NCBI GenBank assembly: GCA_013821525.1
Contig: JACDGR010000178.1
Span: forward strand, 1 to 6,985
Length of the DNA: 6,985 bases
Source: Actinomycetota bacterium
GTDB taxonomy: Bacteria; Actinomycetota; Thermoleophilia; Gaiellales; Gaiellaceae
Reading direction: 5' to 3'
Positions 1 to 5,854 of this stretch are shown piece by piece; position 1 is the first letter of the stretch, and each line of letters opens with the position of its first letter. The position numbers and the translations under genes were made by a program. Below the pieces are notes generated by a model. That model worked only from the letters and a program-made list of their open reading frames with translations. It did not search any database and was not told where the DNA came from.

Positions 1-558
1 CTCGTGGCCATCGGTGACCTCGTGCGCGACGAGCATCCGCGGCCCGACACCTCGGCCGAGAAGCTCGCCGCTCTGAAGCCGGCGTTCCGGCAAGGCGGCA
101 CGGTCACGGCCGGGAACTCGTCCGGCCTGAACGACGGCGCCGCAGCCCTTGTGATCGCATCCGAGGCGAAAGCGCAGGCGCTCGGGATCAGACCGCTCGG
201 GGCGTTCGTCGCGTCGGCCGTCGCGGGCGTCGACCCACGCGTGATGGGCATCGGGCCGGTGCCTGCGGTGCGCAAGCTGCTCGAGCGCGCGAACGTTCCT
301 GTCGAGGCGATCGACCTGGTCGAGCTGAACGAGGCATTCGCCTCGCAGTCGCTCGCGGTGCTGCGCGAGCTCGGGCTCGACGAAGACAAGGTGAGCGTGA
401 ACGGCGGCGCGATCGCGCTCGGTCATCCGCTCGGGATGAGCGGTGCACGACTCGTCGTCACCCTCCTTCATGAGCTCCGCCGCCGAGAAGCACGTAACGG
501 AATCGCAACCATGTGCGTTGGCGTCGGCCAGGGGCAGGCGGCATTGTTCAGCCGATGA
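1..558 (+). CDS. Thiolase, C-terminal half (3-oxoadipyl-CoA / acetyl-CoA acyltransferase type), 5' partial
   Basis: Thiolases cleave a 3-oxoacyl-CoA with CoA to give acetyl-CoA and a shortened acyl-CoA, or run in reverse. The gene enters from the left edge, so the N-terminal half with the nucleophilic Cys is not visible; about 185 of the usual roughly 400 residues are present. Visible landmarks are DEHPRPDT and TAGNSSGLNDGAAAL, the NEAFA motif (Asn codon at 328), NGGAIALGHPLGMSGAR with the catalytic His at 424-426, and CVGVGQG with the second catalytic Cys at 514-516. As I recall, C-x-G-V-G-Q-G, together with the GVDPRVMGIGPVPAVRKLL stretch, is more like PcaF/PaaJ (beta-ketoadipate or phenylacetate pathway) than the C-x-G-G-G of ordinary acetoacetyl-CoA thiolases. 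Substrate therefore leans to 3-oxoadipyl-CoA but is unproven. The stop overlaps the next start as ATGA (555-558), which implies translational coupling. Confidence 0.93.
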   Translation, partial: LVAIGDLVRDEHPRPDTSAEKLAALKPAFRQGGTVTAGNSSGLNDGAAALVIASEAKAQALGIRPLGAFVASAVAGVDPRVMGIGPVPAVRKLLERANVPVEAIDLVELNEAFASQSLAVLRELGLDEDKVSVNGGAIALGHPLGMSGARLVVTLLHELRRREARNGIATMCVGVGQGQAALFSR

Positions 559-1700
559 CACACGCGCAGCAATACCTCCTCCTCGGGCTGCGGCTCGGGA
601 AGCACGGCGACGGTCTTGTCGATGCCTACTACGGACCCGCAGAGCTCAAGGAGCAGGTCGACGCGGAGTCGACGATCCCAGCGGAGGCCCTCGCCGCCGA
701 GGCCGACGCGCTGCTCGCCGAGCTGCCCGACAGCTGGCTCTACGACCAGGTGAAGGGCTGCGCGACCTACGCGCACGTGCTCGCGGGCGACGACGTGCCC
801 TACCTCGACGAGATCGAGGGTTGTTACGGCGTCAGGCCCGAGCAGACGCCTGAATCGGTGTACGAAGCAGTCCACGCGCGCCTCGAAGAGTTGCTGCCCG
901 GGGACGGCTCGCTCTACGAGCGCCGCCAGGCGTGGCGCGACCGCCACCTCGTAGACGGCGCTCTCGCAACCCCGGTGGTGAACGAGCTGCTGCCGATCCT
1001 GCGCGCGTTCACCGAGCAGCTCGTCGAGCTGCCGGCCGGCGAGGAGCTGACCGTCGAGCCGGTCATGGACGAGCCGTGGTGGGCGTTCAACTACTACCTC
1101 GGTAGCCTGCGCAGCCGCGTCGTCCTGAACGTGGACGTGCCGACAACGGGCACCGATCTGATTCATCTCGCCGCGCACGAGGTCTACCCGGGCCACCACA
1201 CCGAGCATGCCGTCAAGGAGCACCTGCTGATGCGCATACGCGGCCAGATCGAGGAGGGGATCCAGCTCGTGCCGACGCCGCAGGCGGTCCTCAGCGAGGG
1301 GATCGCAGAGACGGGCGAAGACCTGCTCGACGAGCAGACGCGCGCCGCCGCCTACGACGTCCTGCGGAAGCACGGCATCGAGGTGAACCCCGAGCTGAGC
1401 GCGCAGATCTCGAAGGCGCTCGAGCCGCTCCGCACCGTTGTGCTCGACGCCGCGATCATGATCCACCAGGATGGCGCGGCGCTCGAGGATGCGCAGGCGT
1501 ACATCGAGCGTTGGAACCTGGTGCCGCCGGAGCAGGCGCGGCACAGCGTCTCGTTCGCAACCGATCCGACCTGGCGCGCCTACGTCGTCACGTACTCCGC
1601 CGGGCGGGATCTCTGCCGCGCCTACGTCGGCGGCGACCCGGCTCGTTTCCGCCGTCTGCTCACCGAGCCTGTGCGCATCGGGGAGCTACTGTCCGCCTGA
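555..1700 (+). CDS. DUF885-like zinc metallopeptidase, short form
   Basis: This 381-residue protein has the DUF885 hallmark H-E-x-x-P-G-H-H (His208, Glu209, His214, His215, inside AAHEVYPGHHTEH). About 40 residues later comes S-E-G-I-A-E (Glu248), which fits a third metal ligand. By family knowledge these are mostly helical, gluzincin-like putative metallopeptidases; few members have a known substrate. Members are usually near 550-600 residues, so this one is short, apparently in the N-terminal helical part. There is no signal peptide or membrane segment, so it is probably cytoplasmic. The ATG at 555 is chosen because it overlaps the thiolase stop by 4 nt; a start 42 nt upstream in the same frame would lie inside the thiolase and adds a non-family-like Arg-rich leader. 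There is no good Shine-Dalgarno sequence, so translation probably depends on coupling. A peptide- or amide-cleaving role is an inference. Confidence 0.88.
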   Translation: MTHAQQYLLLGLRLGKHGDGLVDAYYGPAELKEQVDAESTIPAEALAAEADALLAELPDSWLYDQVKGCATYAHVLAGDDVPYLDEIEGCYGVRPEQTPESVYEAVHARLEELLPGDGSLYERRQAWRDRHLVDGALATPVVNELLPILRAFTEQLVELPAGEELTVEPVMDEPWWAFNYYLGSLRSRVVLNVDVPTTGTDLIHLAAHEVYPGHHTEHAVKEHLLMRIRGQIEEGIQLVPTPQAVLSEGIAETGEDLLDEQTRAAAYDVLRKHGIEVNPELSAQISKALEPLRTVVLDAAIMIHQDGAALEDAQAYIERWNLVPPEQARHSVSFATDPTWRAYVVTYSAGRDLCRAYVGGDPARFRRLLTEPVRIGELLSA

Positions 1701-3169
1701 TGGCGACCGCGACGCAGGAGCACGGGCTCTACATCAACGGTCAGGTCGTCGAGCCCGCCTCGGGCGAGGTCAGGGACGTTCCCGAGCCCGCCACCGGCGA
1801 GGTGCTCGCGCGCGCGGCGATGGGCGGCGAGGCCGACATCGACAGAGCGGTCGAAGCGGCACGTGCCGCCGTCGACGGGCCGTGGGGGAAGACGCCTGGG
1901 ACTGAGCGCTCCCGCCTCCTCCACGCACTCGCCGATGCAATCGCCGCAAACCGCAAGGAGCTCGCGGAGCTCGAGGTGCGCAACGTCGGCAAGGCGATCT
2001 CGTCCGTCAAGGCAGAGATCGCCGGGGCGACCGAGAACTTCCGCTACTACGCCTCGGCGATCGCCTCGATCTCGGGCCGCTCAGCTCCCGTAGGCGGCTC
2101 GCTGCTCTTCTACTCCTTGAAGGAGCCGGTCGGCGTCGCCGCGCAGATCGTTCCGTGGAACTACCCGCTGCTGATGGCGACCTGGAAGCTCGCGCCCGCG
2201 CTCGCAGCCGGTTGCGCAGTCGTCCTGAAGCCTGACCCGCAGACGCCGCTCAGCGTGCTGCGGATCGCCGAGCTCGCCGCGGAGGTCGGCTTCCCCGCCG
2301 GTGCGATCAACATCGTTCCCGGTGACGGGCCGACGACCGGTGCGTATCTCGTCGGGCACCCGGGCGTCGACAAGGTTGCGTTCACCGGCTCGACGAAGAC
2401 CGGGGGCGAGATCATGCGGCTGTGCTCCGACCCGATCAAGCGCCTGACGCTCGAGCTCGGCGGCAAGAGCCCGAACCTCCTGTTCGCAGACGCCGACCTC
2501 GCCGACGCGATTCCCGCGAGCGTCTGGGCGATCTACGCGTCTGCGGGCCAGTCGTGTGAGGCGCGCTCGCGCCTCCTCGTCGAAGCGTCGATCTACGACG
2601 ACGTCGTGACTCAGGTGACGGAGCTGGCAGGCCGCGTGAAGGTCGGCGATCCACTTGCCGCCGACACGCAGATGGGCTCGCTGATCTCGACGGCGCATCG
2701 CGAGAAGGTGCACGGCTTCGTCGACGGCGCGCGCGCCGAAGGCGCCGAGGTGACGACGGGCGGCGCGATCGGCGACGGGCCGGGCGCGTTCTACCCACCG
2801 ACCGTGATCGCGAAGGCCGGCAACGAAATGGTGGCCGCGCAGGAGGAGATCTTCGGGCCGGTCGTGACGGTGATCCCGTTCGAGGACGAGAAGGACGCGA
2901 TTCGCATCGCGAACGACGTCAAGTACGGGCTGATGGCGACCGTGTGGACCGGCGACCCAGGCCGCGGTCATCGCATCGCGTCGAAGATCAAGTCCGGCAC
3001 GGTCGGCATCAACATGCCCTACACGGCCTTCCCGGGGATCCCGTTCGGCGGGTACAAGCAGTCCGGCTTCGGTCGCGAGCTCGCACTCGAGACGCTCGAC
3101 CTCTACCTCGAGACGAAGTCGGTCGTCACCTACACCGGCACGCGCCCGACGAACCCGTTCGGGCTGTAG
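1700..3169 (+). CDS. NAD(P)-dependent aldehyde dehydrogenase family protein
   Basis: This complete 489-residue member of the aldehyde dehydrogenase superfamily oxidises an aldehyde to the carboxylic acid with NAD(P)+ in the cytoplasm. All key residues are visible: the P-W-N-Y-P oxyanion Asn154, Lys177 of VLKP in the cofactor site, FTGST at 228-232, the general base Glu252 in LELGGKS, the nucleophile Cys286 in G-Q-S-C-E-A-R-S-R, Glu383 in EEIFGPV and the C-terminal PFGGYKQSGFGRE. Overall it resembles the betaine-aldehyde / aminobutyraldehyde / phenylacetaldehyde group, but the substrate cannot be assigned from motifs. The ATG at 1700 shares its A with the preceding TGA (TGATG, 1698-1702), and a GGGGAG about 14 nt upstream may assist. 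An in-frame extension back to 1511 would be an Arg-rich leader read from inside the peptidase gene and is not credible. It ends in TAG, whose bases abut the MFS gene. Confidence 0.95.
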   Translation: MATATQEHGLYINGQVVEPASGEVRDVPEPATGEVLARAAMGGEADIDRAVEAARAAVDGPWGKTPGTERSRLLHALADAIAANRKELAELEVRNVGKAISSVKAEIAGATENFRYYASAIASISGRSAPVGGSLLFYSLKEPVGVAAQIVPWNYPLLMATWKLAPALAAGCAVVLKPDPQTPLSVLRIAELAAEVGFPAGAINIVPGDGPTTGAYLVGHPGVDKVAFTGSTKTGGEIMRLCSDPIKRLTLELGGKSPNLLFADADLADAIPASVWAIYASAGQSCEARSRLLVEASIYDDVVTQVTELAGRVKVGDPLAADTQMGSLISTAHREKVHGFVDGARAEGAEVTTGGAIGDGPGAFYPPTVIAKAGNEMVAAQEEIFGPVVTVIPFEDEKDAIRIANDVKYGLMATVWTGDPGRGHRIASKIKSGTVGINMPYTAFPGIPFGGYKQSGFGRELALETLDLYLETKSVVTYTGTRPTNPFGL

Positions 3170-3201
3170 CGCCCCCGGCCCCCACGCGCTACCGCTGGGC
3201 G

Positions 3202-4335
3202 GTGCTCGCAGCGGGCACGTTCGCGCAGACCTCCTACTCCGCAATCTGGTTCGGCGTCGCGGTGATGGCTCCGTCGCTGCGTGCGCGCGACCACCTGTCG
3301 CTCGCCCTGACCGGCTTTCTCATCTCGAGCTCGCTCGTCGGCTCGCTCGTCAGCCTGATTCCCTGGGGTCTCGCGACCGACCGGATCGGCGAACGGTTCG
3401 TGCTGTTCATCGGCCTGACGCTCGGCGGCGGGGCTCTGCTCGGCGCCGCGCTCGTGCACGGTTTCTGGCCGCTCGCCGGCCTGCTTGCGCTCGCCGGAGC
3501 GGCTGGTGCGAGCGTGCAGTCCGCGAGCGGTCGCGCGGTCATGCACTGGTTCGTGCCTGCGCAGCGTGGATTGGCGCTTGCGATCCGTCAGACCGCGATC
3601 CCGATCAGTGGCTTCGCGATCTCGCTCGCGCTGCCGCCGATCGTCGCGGCGGGCGGCGTCAGGTGGGGCTTCGTCACGATGGGAATGACCTGCGTCGCCG
3701 GTGCGTGTGTCGGTGCGCTCGTGTTGCGCGAAGGGCCGCGGCCCGACATGCCTGCAGACGTGCAGCGAGGAGGCTCGCCGATCGGCGATCGCAGGATCTG
3801 GCAGCTCTCGCTCGGCAGCGCACTGTTGATCGCGCCGCAGCTCTGCGTCGCGGGGTTCACGGTCCTCTACCTGCACGAGCGCCGCGGGATGTCACCGGGC
3901 GGGGCCGCCGCGGTGCTCGCCGTCATGCAGGCGCTGGCGATCGGCGGGCGGATCGGGGCGGGTCGCTTCTCCGATCTGCGCGGCAGCAGGCTCGTTCCGT
4001 TGCGCGCGATCGCGCTCGGCGCATTCGCCTTCGTCTCCCTCCTGACGGTGGTGCTCGATGCGCCGCTCCTGCTGCTCGTCCCGGTTCTCATCGTCGCCGG
4101 GGTCCTCTCGATGAGCTGGAACAGCCTCTCGTTCGCCGCCGCGGTCGAGCTTGCCGGGCACGGCCGCAGTGGCTCTGCGATCGGCCTGCAGCAGACGGTC
4201 CTGAACGGCCCTGGCGCTGCCTATCCAGGGCTCTTCGGCGCGCTCGTCGCGGCGACGTCGTGGCACGTCGGCTTCGCGGTCGTCGCGCTGTTCCCGCTCC
4301 TCGGCTGGCGTGTCCTGCGAGCATTGCCCGGATGA
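3202..4335 (+). CDS. Major facilitator superfamily (MFS) transporter; start uncertain
   Basis: This predicted inner-membrane transporter has about 12 hydrophobic helices, in two halves of six separated by a polar loop near residues 176-199 (numbered from 3202). MFS motif A is seen as WGLATDRIGERF (residues 55-66), with a degenerate copy GRIGAGRFSDLRGSR (249-263) in the second half. HWFVPAQRGLALAIRQTAIP in helices 4-5 is typical of uncharacterised MFS permeases. The substrate is unknown; given the next two genes it may be a nucleobase, ureide or carboxylate, but this is an inference. The given start, GTG at 3202, is simply the first canonical start codon after the aldehyde dehydrogenase. It would give 377 residues and cut off an R-Y-R-W segment (from 3187) that normally leads into helix 1. 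The frame stays open upstream without another ATG, GTG or TTG back to 2944. A start at the GTA at 3166, overlapping the upstream TAG by 4 nt, would give a more normal N-terminus. The stop overlaps the next ATG as ATGA. Confidence 0.9.
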   Translation: MLAAGTFAQTSYSAIWFGVAVMAPSLRARDHLSLALTGFLISSSLVGSLVSLIPWGLATDRIGERFVLFIGLTLGGGALLGAALVHGFWPLAGLLALAGAAGASVQSASGRAVMHWFVPAQRGLALAIRQTAIPISGFAISLALPPIVAAGGVRWGFVTMGMTCVAGACVGALVLREGPRPDMPADVQRGGSPIGDRRIWQLSLGSALLIAPQLCVAGFTVLYLHERRGMSPGGAAAVLAVMQALAIGGRIGAGRFSDLRGSRLVPLRAIALGAFAFVSLLTVVLDAPLLLLVPVLIVAGVLSMSWNSLSFAAAVELAGHGRSGSAIGLQQTVLNGPGAAYPGLFGALVAATSWHVGFAVVALFPLLGWRVLRALPG

Positions 4336-5297
4336 CCTCGCGCGTGCTCGAGCGGCTCGATGTGATCTACGCGATCGCGCAGCACCGCGCTGGTTACTCG
4401 CCGGAGGAGGACGCAGCCCACGCGCTCGCCGCGGGGTGGATGCGCGAGGCCGGCCTCGAGCCGGTGACGGACGAGGCGGGGAACCTTTTCGGGCGTCGCG
4501 GGGGCGCCCGCGTGTGGGCGGGCTCGCATCTCGACAGCGTCCCGACGGCGGGCAGATTCGACGGCGCGCTCGGCGTCGTCGCCGCGATCGAAGCCGCGGC
4601 GCGGCTCCCGGACGCACCGCTCGCGGTCGCCGTCTTCCGCGCCGAGGAAACCGGCCCGATGGGCAGCCGCCGTCTGACCGAATTGCCCGAGGCGTTTCTC
4701 GAGGTGCACATCGAGCAGGGGCCGGTGCTCGAGCGTCTCGGAGAGCCGCTCGGCGTCGTCACTGCGATCGCCGGACAGGCGCGTGGCGTGAAGGTGTTCA
4801 CCGGGCGCGCCGACCATGCGGGGACGACGCCGATGGACGCGCGCGAGGACGCCCTCGTCGAGGCCGCGCGGTTCGTGCTGCACGTGCGGAAGTCCGCCCG
4901 AGCGGGAACGGTAGCGACGGTCGGTGCGATCTACGCCGAGCCCAACACGACGAACGTGGTTCCCGCCGAGGTGACGGTCTCGATCGACGCGCGCTCGGCG
5001 GATGCGGCGCTCCTCGCACGACTGGTCGACGAGATCGGCTTCGAGCCGCAGTGGCAGCTCGATCCGGTCTCGCTCGGGCACGCGTTCGCGCACGTGCTGC
5101 CGGAGGCGCCGCGACTCGTCTCGGGGGCGGGCCACGACGCGATGTTCATCGCGGCGGCCGGCGTCCCGACCTCGATGCTCTTCGTGCGCAGCCTGAACGG
5201 CGGGATCAGCCACCACCCGGACGAGCTCTCGAGCGCCGAGGACATCGACCTTGCGGTCGATGCGCTCACCGCGGCGGTCGCTAGGCTCGCGACGTGA
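4332..5297 (+). CDS. M20-family Zn amidohydrolase (allantoate / N-carbamoyl-amino-acid / beta-ureidopropionate type), compact
   Basis: This family hydrolyses carbamoyl or ureido groups (allantoate amidohydrolase, N-carbamoyl-L-amino-acid hydrolase, beta-ureidopropionase) in the cytoplasm with two metal ions. Visible residues are His66 in GSHLDSVP, Asp77 in FDGALGV, the Glu105-Glu106 pair, His126 in EVHIEQGPVLE, His162 in DHAGTTPM of the lid domain, Asn208 in NVVP, Arg221 in DAR, His268 in SGAGHDA and His294 in GISHHPDE. These match, in order, the metal ligands and catalytic residues I recall for yeast beta-alanine synthase. At 321 residues it is about 80-90 shorter than usual family members. 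The losses fall between Glu106 and His126 and between Arg221 and His268; no active-site residue is lost. The HIEQGPVLE and GHDA motifs favour this subfamily over peptidase M20s. The exact substrate is not decidable. The ATG at 4332 overlaps the MFS stop by 4 nt, and the stop overlaps the next GTG, so it sits in the middle of a coupled set. Confidence 0.92.
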   Translation: MTSRVLERLDVIYAIAQHRAGYSPEEDAAHALAAGWMREAGLEPVTDEAGNLFGRRGGARVWAGSHLDSVPTAGRFDGALGVVAAIEAAARLPDAPLAVAVFRAEETGPMGSRRLTELPEAFLEVHIEQGPVLERLGEPLGVVTAIAGQARGVKVFTGRADHAGTTPMDAREDALVEAARFVLHVRKSARAGTVATVGAIYAEPNTTNVVPAEVTVSIDARSADAALLARLVDEIGFEPQWQLDPVSLGHAFAHVLPEAPRLVSGAGHDAMFIAAAGVPTSMLFVRSLNGGISHHPDELSSAEDIDLAVDALTAAVARLAT

Positions 5298-5782
5298 GCG
5301 ACAGAGAAGTCATGCGCTGGGACGATCTCGGGACCGGTGCGCGCGAGCTCGCGCAGCTCGTCGCCGACGACGGCTACCGCCCCGACCTGGTGCTGGGCAT
5401 CGCTCGTGGCGGCCTGCTCGTCGGCGGGGCGCTCGGCTACGCGCTCGGCGTCAAGAACACCTTCACGATGAACGTCGAGTTCTACACCGGGATCGACGAG
5501 CGGCTCGAGCTGCCGATGATCCTGCCGCCGGTTCCCGATCTCGTCGACTTCGCCGATTTCAAGGTGCTCGTCGCCGACGATGTGGCCGACACGGGCGCGA
5601 CCCTCGAGCTCGTCAGGGGGTTCTGCGCCGGGAAAGTGGCCGAGGTTCGGTGCGCCGTGCTCTACGAGAAGCCCCACTCGACGGTCAACTGCGAGTACGT
5701 CTGGCGACGAACGGACCGCTGGATCGTCTTCCCCTGGAGCGCAGAAGACCCCGTCTTGCAGGCACTTCCCGGCCTGGTGTAG
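5294..5782 (+). CDS. Phosphoribosyltransferase, xanthine/guanine (Gpt)-like
   Basis: This 162-residue type I phosphoribosyltransferase would transfer the phosphoribosyl group of PRPP to a nucleobase, giving a nucleotide. The PRPP-binding motif VLVADDVADTGAT is at residues 91-103, with the acidic pair Asp95-Asp96 before a hydrophobic residue and D-T-G. An earlier loop G-I-A-R-G-G-L (35-41) matches the PPi-loop region of Gpt-type enzymes. The N-terminal R-W-D-D-L and the C-terminal W-I-V-F-P-W-S resemble E. coli xanthine-guanine phosphoribosyltransferase (152 residues), so purine base salvage is the likeliest role. Hypoxanthine or another base is possible. There is a longer hood insert around residues 60-88. 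The GTG at 5294 is chosen for its GTGA overlap with the amidohydrolase stop; an in-frame ATG at 5312 is an alternative and would remove six residues. It is the last gene before a 72-nt gap and probably ends the coupled series. Confidence 0.9.
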   Translation: MSDREVMRWDDLGTGARELAQLVADDGYRPDLVLGIARGGLLVGGALGYALGVKNTFTMNVEFYTGIDERLELPMILPPVPDLVDFADFKVLVADDVADTGATLELVRGFCAGKVAEVRCAVLYEKPHSTVNCEYVWRRTDRWIVFPWSAEDPVLQALPGLV

Positions 5783-5809
5783 AAGCCCGCCGAAGCGTGG
5801 GATAGATTC

Positions 5810-5851
5810 GCTCCTCCCCCCGGCAATACGGCGCTTTTTGAGGAGAGGAGC
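5810..5851 (+). promoter_or_regulatory. Possible ribosome-binding-site-masking hairpin
   Basis: GCTCCTC at 5810-5816 is a perfect 7-bp reverse complement of GAGGAGC at 5845-5851, which contains part of the Shine-Dalgarno sequence of the binding-protein gene. The loop would be 28 nt and could contain a minor CCG/CGG stem (5820-5822 with 5829-5831). If formed in the mRNA this would occlude ribosome binding. Because C-rich and G-rich stretches are common at this GC content, chance complementarity is a real alternative. Confidence 0.3.
5841..5850 (+). promoter_or_regulatory. Strong Shine-Dalgarno sequence, tandem AGGAG
   Basis: AGGAGAGGAG lies directly upstream of the TTG at 5855. The first AGGAG leaves 9 nt to the start and the second leaves 4 nt. 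It is the best ribosome binding site in the window and decides the TTG as the start codon. The upstream genes lack comparable sites and rely on overlap coupling. Confidence 0.8.
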
Positions 5852-5854
5852 ACA

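Larger units (their letters stand above)
5783..5854 (+). promoter_or_regulatory. 72-nt leader region before the binding-protein gene
   Basis: This is the only substantial non-coding gap in the window. It holds a C-rich run, a T5 tract at 5835-5839 and a strong Shine-Dalgarno sequence. TAGATT at 5803-5808 could be a weak -10 element, but I see no matching -35 at the proper distance. TTGCAG at 5756 with TAGAAG at 5780 (18-nt spacer) is another weak pair. The separation and strong ribosome binding site suggest that the downstream gene can be expressed independently of the upstream coupled genes; the promoter itself is not demonstrated. Confidence 0.35.

Noticed and set aside
468..1544. Long minus-strand open frame (about 358 codons) opposite the metallopeptidase gene
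   Set aside because: Its translation shows no recognisable family and is rich in Arg, His, Leu and Val, as expected from the complement of a GC-rich gene; the + strand has intact catalytic motifs.
2944..3201. MFS gene starting at GTG 2944
   Set aside because: The extra 86 residues are Arg/His/Pro-rich, have no MFS-like character and overlap the dehydrogenase C-terminus that carries conserved motifs.
2081..3244. Long minus-strand open frame (about 387 codons) opposite the aldehyde dehydrogenase
   Set aside because: It is Arg- and Asp-rich without a domain and lies opposite an unmistakable dehydrogenase; the strong third-position GC bias explains the missing stops.
5819..5840. Rho-independent terminator before the binding-protein gene
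   Set aside because: The T5 tract at 5835-5839 is preceded by only a 3-bp CCG/CGG stem separated by other bases, too weak for a credible terminator.
5783..5854. Purine or other known riboswitch in the leader of the binding-protein gene
   Set aside because: The gap is only 72 nt and shows none of the multi-helix architecture or conserved core that I know for purine, guanidine or similar riboswitches.
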